A stretch of 64,000 nucleotides of DNA from Glutamicibacter sp. JL.03c. Lineage in GTDB: Bacteria > Actinomycetota > Actinomycetes > Actinomycetales > Micrococcaceae. The notes under the pieces were generated by a model that was not told the origin of the DNA, made no database searches, and was given only the letters and a program-made list of their open reading frames with translations. Below are positions 17,977 through 26,032 of the stretch, one piece after another (the stretch's first letter is position 1; each line of letters opens with the position of its first letter). Location of the stretch: positions 2,542,001 through 2,606,000 of the forward strand of contig NZ_CP107575.1 of assembly GCF_025854375.1 (NCBI RefSeq), read 5' to 3'. The position numbers and the translations under genes were made by a program.

Positions 17977-18390
17977 TCATCTGGCTTGTCCATCTCGCTC
18001 AGCCTGATCCAGCGGCGGTGCTCCTGCCCGGGCTTTGGCCGTCGCGGAATAAAGCTCGAGACCCAAGGCCTGGAATGACACCGGGACCTTGGCAGAAACC
18101 GTGACCGTTTGCCCGTCGGGTTCAACAATGCAGGTTTCAAGGGACGCTTGATTCGCCTGGGCCAAAGAACTGGCGACCTCGCAGGGATTCCCCGGACGCA
18201 ATCCCCGCGCGGTGTCTGCCCCGGCCAAGGCAGCCAAGTCGGCGGCGGCTGCCGCATTCATCGCCGCTTGTACCGCGGCCACCCACGCGAGAATTGCCCC
18301 GGCCAAAAGCAGAGCAACGATCACCAAGGCGGCAGTGACAACAGTGCCGCTGCCCCTCGGAGATTTCAGAAGCGAAAAATACTGGTTCAT
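17977..18390 (-). CDS. TadE-like secreted/pilus-associated protein (Rv3654c type)
   Basis: This is a 137-residue protein with one N-terminal hydrophobic segment (residues about 16-45, TVVTAALVIVALLLAGAI and onward) preceded by a short basic stretch, then an alanine-rich helix (AMNAAAAADLAALAGAD) and a small extracellular domain with two cysteines (NPCEV and ETCIV) that could form a disulfide. It is the last gene of the tad locus. Its ATG overlaps the TadE stop by four bases, so they are coupled. The layout matches the Rv3654c-like TadE relatives of actinobacteria. The function is probably a minor pilin or pilus-associated protein, inferred from context. Confidence 0.8.
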   Translation of the reverse strand: MNQYFSLLKSPRGSGTVVTAALVIVALLLAGAILAWVAAVQAAMNAAAAADLAALAGADTARGLRPGNPCEVASSLAQANQASLETCIVEPDGQTVTVSAKVPVSFQALGLELYSATAKARAGAPPLDQAERDGQAR

Positions 18391-18722
18391 TCGACTGCCA
18401 CACTCGCCTCGCCACGAATTTGGATTCCTCCCACGATGGGAATCCGCACCGTTTTTCGAACAGTGGCCTTGGCGAACCCTCCACCCTGGGAAATAGCGAA
18501 ACTGGCTTTATTCCCGGCCAGTCGAACACCGCTGGAGCGCGCTGTCGCCTGGTCTTCGCCGCGGGCCAGTTCCCTGGCCATGGCGCCCGCGGCCTGTTGG
18601 ACCTGGATTTGTTGTATTCCCAACGTCCCCAAACACAACAGCAGTGAAAGCATCAACGCGACCGCGGGGAGCAGCACCGCGAACTCCGCGGTGCTGCTCC
18701 CCTTGTCGTCACTGAACTTCAT
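18387..18722 (-). CDS. TadE-family minor pilin
   Basis: This is a 111-residue protein with the class of N-terminus typical of TadE: a short charged leader, GSSTAEFAVLLPAVALML (about residues 8-25) in which the Glu after the Phe/Ala context is the conserved pilin-type residue, a long transmembrane helix, and an extracellular beta-rich part. TadE proteins are minor pilins of Flp pili, processed at the leader and inserted in the membrane. The ATG at 18722 lies three bases after the DUF4244 stop, and its end overlaps the next gene. Part of a seven-gene minus-strand tad operon. Confidence 0.85.
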   Translation of the reverse strand: MKFSDDKGSSTAEFAVLLPAVALMLSLLLCLGTLGIQQIQVQQAAGAMARELARGEDQATARSSGVRLAGNKASFAISQGGGFAKATVRKTVRIPIVGGIQIRGEASVAVE

Positions 18723-18725
18723 GGC

Positions 18726-18908
18726 CTACAGCGACAAGGCTTTGGTGATCAGGCCCATCAGCATTCCACGTACATCACCGCTGGAAAGGATGCTGATCAG
18801 CAGCCCGGCGAAAGCCACGGCTGCCAGGGTGACCATAGCGAATTCGGCGGTGGTGGAGCCTTGCTCGTCCTCCAGCTGATCCATGATCTCGCGGAATTGT
18901 CGGTTCAT
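18726..18908 (-). CDS. DUF4244 Flp-like pilin
   Basis: This small protein of 60 residues is the likely major pilin. It has a charged N-terminal leader (to about residue 16), then GSTTAEFAMVTLAAVAFAGL, which carries the conserved Glu of Flp-type prepilins five residues after a Gly, and a hydrophobic stretch to about residue 45. The prepilin cleavage site would be at or near the Gly before STTAEF, based on the Flp family. It is the first gene of the second half of the tad operon, after a 141-bp gap from tadC, so it may have its own promoter as expected for an abundant pilin. From memory, the mycobacterial counterpart is Rv3656c. Confidence 0.82.
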   Translation of the reverse strand: MNRQFREIMDQLEDEQGSTTAEFAMVTLAAVAFAGLLISILSSGDVRGMLMGLITKALSL

Positions 18909-19049
18909 TGTTTTGACCTTTCTTGGTTTTCTTGTCGACGGCCTGGATGCCGTTGACGACGTAATCCCACTGTCAGCCAGCTGCGGGATATCGCTCTGCG
19001 CTTCGCAGCGATTTGGGTATAACTTCTTCGAGCAGCCATGGGCTGGGCA

Positions 19050-19586
19050 CTACATGCTGGGGAACAACGCGATGATCAGCGGCACTACACCTAAGGCGAT
19101 GAACGCTGGCAAAGCGCAGGCGCCCAGCGGCAGCACAAGCCGTGTACCGAACTGCGCACCGAGCCGAGCCACCTTTTGGGTGTGTTCCCTGCGCTGCAGG
19201 GCTGCGGTATTGCGCAGTAATGTCGCGGCCGGCGCTCCAGTGCTATGGGCGAAGTGCAACGCCTTTTGCAAGGGCGATAACCACCCAGGGGCGGCTTCCC
19301 AGGCTTTGTCCCAGGACAGATTCATTTCCAGGCATCTAGCTACGCTGCGAAGGGTCCGGCACTGCTCGATGCTGCTGCCAAGCAGGTCGAGGATGTCGGT
19401 GATGGGCATTCCAGAATCCAAAAGGCTGGCACTCAAGTCCAGCACCAATTCGATGGGCTGCGCCTCGGCCTTATGCTTGCGCATCGGCATTATCGGGCTC
19501 CCCGGCTTCGCCGTTCGCCCTGAAAAGCCCACGCCGAAGCCCAGGACACCGGCGAGCGCAATGCAAAGGATAATCAGCAGGTTCAT
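19050..19586 (-). CDS. tadC: TadC-like type II secretion F-domain membrane protein
   Basis: This is a 178-residue inner-membrane platform protein of the Flp pilus machine. An N-terminal membrane helix (MNLLIILCIALAGVLGFG) is followed by a cytoplasmic T2SSF domain (about residues 55-140) and a C-terminal pair of hydrophobic segments ending GVVPLIIALFPSM. I chose the ATG at 19586 because it overlaps the tadB stop by four bases (ATGA), and the longer open frame upstream is inside tadB. The protein is shorter than proteobacterial TadC (about 300 residues), as usual in actinobacteria. It partners with TadB in the assembly platform. Confidence 0.85.
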   Translation of the reverse strand: MNLLIILCIALAGVLGFGVGFSGRTAKPGSPIMPMRKHKAEAQPIELVLDLSASLLDSGMPITDILDLLGSSIEQCRTLRSVARCLEMNLSWDKAWEAAPGWLSPLQKALHFAHSTGAPAATLLRNTAALQRREHTQKVARLGAQFGTRLVLPLGACALPAFIALGVVPLIIALFPSM

Positions 19587-20251
19587 GACAACGCCTGCGC
19601 CGTTGTTGTCCGCATCAGGCGCTGGCACCACACTCTGTTCGCTGCCCAGAGTCCTGCTCCAACAGCGACGCTCAATTGCGCAGCCCATGAAGAAGCCAGG
19701 GTCCCCAGGACATCGATGCCAACGAGCAGGCCGAAGCCGAACCCCACCAGCGGCAGCCAGGTCAGCAGTTTCGTCGTGGCCTTGGGCCCGGCCATCGCCG
19801 CGTCGAATGATTGCTGGGCCACCAGAGCAGACTCAAGATCTTCGGCCAGTCGTTCAAGCACATCCGCCAGGCTCGCGCCACTGCGCTGTGAGATCTGCAG
19901 GCACCAATGAAGACGCTGCACTGAAGAGTGCTCTGTTGATGTGTGAAGACTTTGCTGATTATTCAAGCGATGGGTTGCCTGCAGGTCCTTGAGAGCCTGC
20001 GCAATAGGTCCCGGCTCATTTTCGACTTCCAGGAGCGCGTCCACAGCGGGATGAAAACCCAGGCCGCTGCGCAGTAATGCTGAAAGCTCGCGAATGACGC
20101 GCGCGTCGTCATCCAGGGAATGATGAGTCTGCTGTGTTCGCCGGTCGGAGTCTTTCCAGATCCTCCAATTTTTCACGAAGAGGATTCCCTGTTCCTTGCT
20201 GGCCGGAAGCCAAAGCCACAGGGCCATGGCGCTCAAGATCAGGATCAACAT
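19583..20251 (-). CDS. tadB: TadB-like type II secretion F-domain membrane protein
   Basis: This is a 222-residue assembly platform protein of the tad locus. It begins with a hydrophobic N-terminus (MLILILSAMALWLWLPA), then a cytoplasmic T2SSF region (about residues 50-165, with RELSALLRSGLGFHPAVDAL) and C-terminal membrane helices (LLTWLPLVGFGFGLLVGID). It overlaps tadA by seven bases at its start and tadC by four bases at its end, so the three are translated in series. TadB and TadC are thought to form the membrane platform on which the TadA ATPase acts. Confidence 0.87.
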   Translation of the reverse strand: MLILILSAMALWLWLPASKEQGILFVKNWRIWKDSDRRTQQTHHSLDDDARVIRELSALLRSGLGFHPAVDALLEVENEPGPIAQALKDLQATHRLNNQQSLHTSTEHSSVQRLHWCLQISQRSGASLADVLERLAEDLESALVAQQSFDAAMAGPKATTKLLTWLPLVGFGFGLLVGIDVLGTLASSWAAQLSVAVGAGLWAANRVWCQRLMRTTTAQALS

Positions 20252-21453
20252 GGGATCTCCCCCGCGCCGTTCAACTCTTCCAACTGCTCTGAAAGTGCAG
20301 AGGTGAGCGTGGACCCGAATTTTTGCTTCAGCATCTGATGCGCGCCTGCAGATAGCGGATGCTCGCTGTGCAAGTCGATCAGCGTGCGCACGCGCATGCG
20401 CCCTGAGTCGTCGGTTTCCAGAGCGCCCAAGGACATCGGCCCACGCCGTCCCCGCTCGCCGCGGCTCATGTGGATCACCAGGTCCAACGCGCTGGAAGCC
20501 TGCAACGACGTGGCCTGGACACTCCAGCCCGCCAAGGCACCAAGCGCTGCGAGTCGCGCCGGGACAGAGGCCGCGCTATTGGCATGCAATGTTCCAGCTG
20601 CCCCTTGATGCCCCGTATTCATTGCGGCCAAGAAGTCCCTGATTTCTTCTCCGCGGCATTCCCCGACAATCAGCCGGTCTGGACGCATGCGCAAAGCTTG
20701 AACAACAAGGTCCTTGAGCTGTACAAGACCAGCTGCTTCCACATTCGCCGAGCGGGTCTGCAAGGAGACCGCGTGCGGGTGGTTGATTTGCAGTTCCTGG
20801 GAATCTTCAACCACCACCAGCCGCTGTTGCCCATCGGCTTCGGCGAGCATGGCTTGGAGCAAGGTCGTCTTGCCACTGCCGGTGCCTCCAGTCACCAGGA
20901 AGTTCATCTGCCTTTGGACGACGCTGCGCAGTAACGGGGTCCAAAATGGCGGCGAATATTGCAGGACTTCCTCGAGTCCCAGTCGGCCCGCATGCTTGAC
21001 GCGTATCGAAATCAGCGGGCCTTGGGTGGCAATGGGCGGAAGCACTGCGTGGACTCGATAGTTTTTCAAGCTCATATCCATGAACGGGCTAGCGGCATCC
21101 AGCCGCCTTCCGGCCAGCGTGGCCAGATGCACTGCCAATTCCCGAACTCGTTCGGCGGAAGGAAACCTGAATTCCATGAGCTCCAAACCACGCGGCGAGT
21201 CCGTCCAGACCTGGCCTTGCCCGTCAACGAGAACATCGGTCACGTCAGGGATCCTGGCGAAGGGTTCCAGGACTGACAAGCCGGCGACCTCGTGCTGCAG
21301 GGACTCCAGCGATTGTGCTGCGCCCTGTGCACCCAGCGCGGCTCCGGAATCATGGACGGCGCCAGCCAACGCGATGGCATCGAGTTGTCCGCCGGAGGCC
21401 AGCGCCCGTTCCCGGACAGATTCCAGGATCTTGGCGTTCAGGACATCAGCCAT
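20245..21453 (-). CDS. tadA: TadA-type secretion ATPase of the Flp pilus
   Basis: This is a 402-residue ATPase of the type II/IV secretion (GspE/CpaF) family that powers pilus assembly. The Walker A is VTGGTGSGKTTLLQAMLA near residue 185, the Walker B region is VVVEDSQELQ (Asp and Glu boxes) near 215, and the His-box region is AMNTGHQGAAGTLHANSA near 275, preceded by RLIVGECRGEEI. I chose the ATG at 21453 (MADVLNAKI) because AGAGGG precedes it. An ATG at 21495 would overlap the ssd stop as ATGA and add 14 residues. It is the second gene of the locus. Confidence 0.92.
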   Translation of the reverse strand: MADVLNAKILESVRERALASGGQLDAIALAGAVHDSGAALGAQGAAQSLESLQHEVAGLSVLEPFARIPDVTDVLVDGQGQVWTDSPRGLELMEFRFPSAERVRELAVHLATLAGRRLDAASPFMDMSLKNYRVHAVLPPIATQGPLISIRVKHAGRLGLEEVLQYSPPFWTPLLRSVVQRQMNFLVTGGTGSGKTTLLQAMLAEADGQQRLVVVEDSQELQINHPHAVSLQTRSANVEAAGLVQLKDLVVQALRMRPDRLIVGECRGEEIRDFLAAMNTGHQGAAGTLHANSAASVPARLAALGALAGWSVQATSLQASSALDLVIHMSRGERGRRGPMSLGALETDDSGRMRVRTLIDLHSEHPLSAGAHQMLKQKFGSTLTSALSEQLEELNGAGEIPC

Positions 21454-21491
21454 GAACCCGCCCTCTTTGTCTTTGCTGTGCCTTCCTGTGT

Positions 21492-22613
21492 TCATGAGCT
21501 CTGGCCTTGAACCTGCGGAATCAGGCAGAGGTCGGCCAGCGACTGCCGCACACGGCGTGACTTGAAGCTGTCGAGCAATTCACCTCGTTGATCCGCCTTG
21601 AGGATGCGCGATGAGATGGGAAAGGAACCCAGTATTTCCGAACTGATCGCTGGTTCACAACGCGCGCGTTGTTCCCCGCAGAGCACTACCTCGCCATGCG
21701 GCGGAAGGTTGGAGGCCTGCGCGGTGAAGACCTGCCGGTCAATGAATTGATTGATCACCGGTTGCAAGGGGTGCGGGTAGCGACCGGTATCCAAGACCAC
21801 CAGATCAAAACCCTGGCGTGCGGCAGCGAGCAGCCGGATGATCAGCTGTTCCTCGACCGCCTCGTGCTCGCTGCTCCCTGACCAGGTCAGCACCGAGGTG
21901 CTCCGAAGTTGCGGCAGGGTTTCGGCAAGCTGATGCGCTGCAAGCCGGCCGCCGGAGTGCTGCAGCTCTTCCCAGCCGATACCTGTGGGCGGCCTCGTGC
22001 TGGCCCGTGGCCACAGGCTTTGGGAATGCCGATCCATATCAATGACCACGCTGCGCAAGCCAGTGAGCGTTCCTGCATGGGCAACGAGCAGGGCAAGGGT
22101 GCTGGTTCCCAGCCCACCGGCGGTAGCAGTGAATGCCAGGGTATGGCCATGGCCTGCACGCATGGCCCACAACCCCAGGTATTCCCCGAGCCACTGACCT
22201 GCAGAAGGCAAAAGGGCTACCCGGGCTTTGGGGAATCTGCTGGCCTGCGACCATAAGTGGCTGGCTTCTGTTTCGGGTCCCACCAGCACATCCACTCGAT
22301 GCCCGTCGTTGTCCGCCAGCCTAGCCAGGTCGCTGCCCCAGAGCACTGGGCCTCCAGCGGTGAGCCGAAGCGTTTCAGGGTCGGTGCACTGGATGATGCG
22401 CACCGCGGCACCCACCGCAATGGCGGCACAGGACTCTACGATCCGCGGATCCGCGCTGACGATGGTGCATACCGGTTCCTGGGTGGTTGCTTGCCCGGCT
22501 GCAGGCGACTGTGTTGTTGGCATGACGGAGGCGAGGTCATCAAGGTTCGTCATCACGAAGCGATTGTTCTTCTGCGGCTCAACAGCCGTTGGAGTGTCGG
22601 TTAGCCATTTCAT
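21492..22613 (-). CDS. ssd: Septum-site-determining Ssd-like ParA/MinD-type protein
   Basis: This is a 373-residue protein of the Ssd (Rv3660c-like) group, which takes the TadZ place at the head of actinobacterial tad loci. The P-loop region is FTATAGGLGTSTLALLVAHAG (around residue 150), a diverged form of the deviant Walker A KGGxGKS in which the usual Lys before the second Gly pair is missing (the sequence reads T-A-G-G-L-G-T-S). VVIDMDRHSQSLWP and LVVLDTGRYP follow as the strand 2 and Walker B positions. The start is uncertain: ATG at 22613 (MKWLTD), or ATGs at 22553 and further in. The first is preferred since it leaves a short promoter region shared with the divergent polymerase gene. 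A role in pilus or septum positioning is inferred from family. Confidence 0.82.
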   Translation of the reverse strand: MKWLTDTPTAVEPQKNNRFVMTNLDDLASVMPTTQSPAAGQATTQEPVCTIVSADPRIVESCAAIAVGAAVRIIQCTDPETLRLTAGGPVLWGSDLARLADNDGHRVDVLVGPETEASHLWSQASRFPKARVALLPSAGQWLGEYLGLWAMRAGHGHTLAFTATAGGLGTSTLALLVAHAGTLTGLRSVVIDMDRHSQSLWPRASTRPPTGIGWEELQHSGGRLAAHQLAETLPQLRSTSVLTWSGSSEHEAVEEQLIIRLLAAARQGFDLVVLDTGRYPHPLQPVINQFIDRQVFTAQASNLPPHGEVVLCGEQRARCEPAISSEILGSFPISSRILKADQRGELLDSFKSRRVRQSLADLCLIPQVQGQSS

Positions 22614-22700
22614 TTCTTGAGCGTGGCATCGGCGCGCTGGCTCCGGTGCAGGCTTCGGCCCGAATGGGGATATCTGCCCTGGGCACGGCACAATGTAGTT

Positions 22701-24350
22701 ATGAGTGCCCTTGCCTTCCTTGCATCCGATCCCGATGGCTACGCTCTCATAGATCTGCGGGACAGCGATTCGGGGCAGCCGCTGCGTGAAGTCCTGTCGG
22801 TATCCCGCGAAGACTTCGCGCGAGTCGTGACGCGGATCGAGACCGAATTCGAGCCTCGCTGGGCCATGCTTCGGACCGCCCCGTGGATGCAGCCGCTGAT
22901 TTCCGCCGGCGTTTTCCTCGCCAAGGCCTATGTGCTCTCGTTGGCCCAGCGCATCATGCACCGCACTCCGCTCGCCGCGGAACAGGTCGAGGATTTCGAC
23001 CTTGAGCACCCGGCGCCAGCCACCGACCGCTTCAATCAGGATGCGTTGTTTGATGCGCCGGCCTTTGGCGATTCCCTGGAAGATGTCATCACCCTGTACA
23101 CCCGACAGCGCCGGGCGCTGCCCCAGGATCCGGCAGCCCGCAAGCGCCTGGAATTGCTGATCCATGCCGAATCCGTGGGGGCACTGATCGCCTGCGAAAT
23201 GGAGCACGCGGGACTGTCATGGGATGAAGCCGGGCACCGGGCCCTTTTGCGAGAGCAGCTCGGTGAGCGGGTTTCGGAGTACGCCCGCCCGCCGAAGCTG
23301 GCGGCCAAAGCCCAGGAATTGGCGGCCGCGCTGAAGACCCCCGGGCTGAATCCCGACTCGCCCCAAGAACTGCTCAAGGCCCTGCACAAGGCGGGGTTCG
23401 CGGTGCGTTCGGTGCGTGCCTGGGAGCTGGAGCAGATCAGCCACCCGGTCATCCAGCAAGTCATGGAGTACAAGAAGCTCTCGCGACTGGCCAGCGCCCA
23501 CGGAGACATGTGGCTGGACCAGTGGGTGAAAAACGGCCGCTTCCACCCGCATTACGTCCTGGGCACCGTGGTCTCCGGGAGGTGGGCTGCCTCCGGAGGC
23601 GGCGCCTTGCAGCTGCCCCATGCTATCCGCCAGGTCGTGCGCACCAATCCGGGACGCACCTTTGTTGTCGCCGATGGCCGGCAGCTGGAACCGCGCATCC
23701 TGGCAGCGATCTCCCATGACCAGCAATTGCAGCAGGCCGGCCAGCAGGATGACCTGTATCAGTGGCTCTTGGATGCGAAGCTGGTTTCGACCCGCCAAGA
23801 CGCCAAGCTGGGAATGCTCTCGGTGATCTATGGCGGTGGCGGCGGAGCCAGCGGCACGGTCGGCGCCGCGCTGACCAAGAGCTTCCCCACGGCAATGCGC
23901 TTCGTGGAGCAAGCGGCGCTGGCCGGGCAGCAGGGCGACGGCGTTCGCAGCTTCCTGGGCCGCGGCTGCCCGCCGGCAGATGAGCAGTGGTTGCGGGCCC
24001 AGCGCGAGACCGCCGATGAGGCCTCCCAGCGCTCTGCCGACGCCGCGGCCCGGGCGCGTGGGCGATTCACCCGGAATTTCGTGGTCCAGGCGACCGCGGC
24101 CGAATGGGCCCTGGTGTGGATGGGCCATGCCCGCCACCTGATCCATCAGGCGGGGTGGGGCCGGGATTGCCAGCAGGTCTTCTTCGTGCACGACGAGATC
24201 GTCTTCGAATGCCCCGAGGAGCTGGCCGAGCAGCTGCAGCGGCTGATCCAGCATGCCGCCTTGCTGGCCGGCCGCACGCTCTTTGGTGCCGCGTCCCCGC
24301 ACTTCCCGGTCAGCGTCGCGGTTTCCCCCAACTACGGGGACGCCAAGTAG
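22701..24350 (+). CDS. Family A DNA polymerase-like protein (bifunctional 3'-5' exonuclease/polymerase annotation type)
   Basis: This 549-residue protein has a DNA polymerase I palm/fingers domain in its C-terminal half and no 5'-nuclease domain. Motif A reads ADGRQLEPRILAAIS (around residue 330) where PolI has DYSQIELR. The O-helix shows R-x3-K in TRQDAKLGMLSVIYGG (around 362), with Leu at the position of PolI Phe762. Motif C is FVHDEIVFECPEE (around 497). So the two catalytic Asp are present. I could not identify the DEDD exonuclease residues in the N-terminal part, although homologues are named as exonuclease/polymerase. The ATG at 22701 starts MSALAFLASD and has no clear ribosome binding site, so a leaderless transcript is possible. 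Housekeeping PolA would be elsewhere. Confidence 0.82.
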   Translation: MSALAFLASDPDGYALIDLRDSDSGQPLREVLSVSREDFARVVTRIETEFEPRWAMLRTAPWMQPLISAGVFLAKAYVLSLAQRIMHRTPLAAEQVEDFDLEHPAPATDRFNQDALFDAPAFGDSLEDVITLYTRQRRALPQDPAARKRLELLIHAESVGALIACEMEHAGLSWDEAGHRALLREQLGERVSEYARPPKLAAKAQELAAALKTPGLNPDSPQELLKALHKAGFAVRSVRAWELEQISHPVIQQVMEYKKLSRLASAHGDMWLDQWVKNGRFHPHYVLGTVVSGRWAASGGGALQLPHAIRQVVRTNPGRTFVVADGRQLEPRILAAISHDQQLQQAGQQDDLYQWLLDAKLVSTRQDAKLGMLSVIYGGGGGASGTVGAALTKSFPTAMRFVEQAALAGQQGDGVRSFLGRGCPPADEQWLRAQRETADEASQRSADAAARARGRFTRNFVVQATAAEWALVWMGHARHLIHQAGWGRDCQQVFFVHDEIVFECPEELAEQLQRLIQHAALLAGRTLFGAASPHFPVSVAVSPNYGDAK

Positions 24351-24361
24351 CGCACCTGGTT

Positions 24362-25039
24362 TCAGGCCATGCGCAGTTCGCGTTGCGGGTTCCATTCGCG
24401 GGTCCAGCCCAGGTCGGTGAACAGCCGGTCCAGCACGATCGCGGTGAATCCCCAGATGATGCGTTCGCCGAATTGGAAGGCGGGCGAGGTGAACTTCTGC
24501 CCGTTGCGCTGCACCACCCCGGTCAAGCGGTTCTTCGGATCCAGCAGCTGGGACACCGGGGCGCGGAAGACGCCGGCGCTTTCCGCAGGGTCAACGGCGT
24601 GGACTGTGGATTCGGTATGCCACCAGCCCAGCACCGGGGTGACCAGGAAGTTGGAGACCGGCAGCTCGGTTTCGCTCAGATGGCCCAGCACCTCGATGCC
24701 GCTGGTGTCCACGCCGGTTTCCTCCCAGGCTTCGCGCAGCGCGGCATCGGCGACGCTGGAATCCTCCTGGTCGATGCCGCCTCCGGGGAAGGCGATCTGT
24801 CCGGCATGCTTGCGCAGGGTGGTGGCGCGTTCCACGAAGAGCAGGTCCAGGTCCTGGGCGCCGGCTTGTTCGGCGAGCGGGGTGTTGCCGGCCGCGCCAA
24901 AGAGGATCAGCACCGCGGCCTTGCGCGCCGGGTTGCCCTCAAGATCCATGTCGATCCACTCATTGGGCAGTTTCCGGGTGGCCCCGGCGGTCACCGAATG
25001 CCTGGCGATAACCTGTTTCAACTCGCTGCGTGCGCTCAT
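24362..25039 (-). CDS. Nudix CoA pyrophosphatase-like hydrolase
   Basis: This is a 225-residue Nudix hydrolase. The Nudix box is [20 protein letters not shown] followed by EETGVD, with the catalytic R-E-x2-E-E core. The preceding [13 protein letters not shown] segment is the UPF0035-type marker of CoA pyrophosphatases (Escherichia coli NudL, mammalian NUDT7/8), in which the first Glu of the Nudix consensus is also not conserved. The enzyme would split CoA or acyl-CoA into phosphopantetheine and 3',5'-ADP. Its ATG overlaps the nth stop by four bases, so they form one operon. From memory, the M. tuberculosis counterpart Rv3672c is also near nth and marP. Confidence 0.88.
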   Translation of the reverse strand: MSARSELKQVIARHSVTAGATRKLPNEWIDMDLEGNPARKAAVLILFGAAGNTPLAEQAGAQDLDLLFVERATTLRKHAGQIAFPGGGIDQEDSSVADAALREAWEETGVDTSGIEVLGHLSETELPVSNFLVTPVLGWWHTESTVHAVDPAESAGVFRAPVSQLLDPKNRLTGVVQRNGQKFTSPAFQFGERIIWGFTAIVLDRLFTDLGWTREWNPQRELRMA

Positions 25040-25830
25040 GCGTCTAGTCCATATCCTTCGGCTCTCAGCTGCCTCCGGGTCGCGCCTGCCTGCATTTTTG
25101 CCAGCAGATCCTCCCGCCCGGGAGCAAGCTCATACTTAAGCAACTGTTTTGCCTTGGCTGGTATTTCCTCGCCGATCCCGTTTGAGGGGCACAGCTTGGC
25201 GATCGGGCAGACGCCGCAGGCCGGTTTGCGCGCATGGCAGATCCTGCGGCCGTGGAAGACCACGCGGTGGCTGAGCATGGTCCAATCGCGTTTCTCGAAC
25301 AGCTCCCCTACCGCATGCTCGACCTTCACCGGGTCGGTTTCATCGGTCCAGCCCAAGCGGTTGGCCAGGCGCCCGAAGTGGGTATCCACGGTGATCCCCG
25401 GGACACCGAAGGCATTGCCCAGCACCACATTGGCAGTTTTGCGCCCCACCCCGGGAAGCTTGACCAGTTCCCCGATCTTCGGGGGCACCCGCCCGTCGTG
25501 ACGTTGCACCAAGGCAGCGGACAGCCCCAGCAGCGAGTCGGTTTTGGCCCGGAAGAACCCGGTGGGGCGGATCAGGTCCTCAAGCTCGGAACGATCGGCT
25601 TGGCTCATCGCCAGCGCGTCAGGGAACCGGGTGAAGAGCGCCGGGGTGATCGCGTTGACCCTCACGTCGGTGGTCTGGGCCGAGAGCACCGTGGCGACCA
25701 GCAGTTCGAAGGGGTTCTCGAAATCCAGTTCGGGGACGGCATAGGGGTAGGTGTCTGCCAGTACCCGATTGATCTTGCGCGCCCGTCGCTTGAGCCCCAA
25801 TTCGGTTTCCATTTTCGCTTTATTCGCCAC
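25036..25830 (-). CDS. nth: Endonuclease III (DNA glycosylase/AP lyase)
   Basis: This base-excision repair enzyme removes oxidized pyrimidines and cuts abasic sites. The 264-residue protein has the helix-hairpin-helix [19 protein letters not shown] around residue 130 with the catalytic Lys, then [15 protein letters not shown] with the catalytic Asp. The iron-sulfur loop is [17 protein letters not shown] near residue 210, with the C-x6-C-x2-C-x5-C spacing for a [4Fe-4S] cluster. It has a short N-terminal extension (GLKRRARKI) and a C-terminal extension compared with the 211-residue E. coli enzyme, as in other actinobacteria. It is divergent from acs across about 200 bp and coupled to the downstream Nudix gene. 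Confidence 0.95.
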   Translation of the reverse strand: MANKAKMETELGLKRRARKINRVLADTYPYAVPELDFENPFELLVATVLSAQTTDVRVNAITPALFTRFPDALAMSQADRSELEDLIRPTGFFRAKTDSLLGLSAALVQRHDGRVPPKIGELVKLPGVGRKTANVVLGNAFGVPGITVDTHFGRLANRLGWTDETDPVKVEHAVGELFEKRDWTMLSHRVVFHGRRICHARKPACGVCPIAKLCPSNGIGEEIPAKAKQLLKYELAPGREDLLAKMQAGATRRQLRAEGYGLDA

Positions 25831-25979
25831 GCATAGATCGTGTCATGTGTTCGGGCACTTTTCACCCTCGGACGTCGTGAGGCGATGCTGTTCGTCGCAG
25901 TGCTGTGACCGTTGGGCGCAGAAATTACCCTGATTCCCGGTCGCTGGTGACACAAACCACAATCAGCAGTCCCAAAGCA

Positions 25980-25995
25980 TGTAACTTTGATCACA
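25980..25995. promoter_or_regulatory. CRP-type operator upstream of acs
   Basis: TGTAACTTTGATCACA matches the CRP/GlxR consensus TGTGA-N6-TCACA at nine of ten fixed positions. It is centred about 45 bp before the GTG start of acs and lies in the divergent nth-acs gap. A CRP-family gene is encoded about 4 kb downstream. Whether it activates or represses depends on a transcription start I cannot see. Confidence 0.68.
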
Positions 25996-26032
25996 GAGAA
26001 TATTTCTGACTATGCGGAAGGATGCGAAGCCC

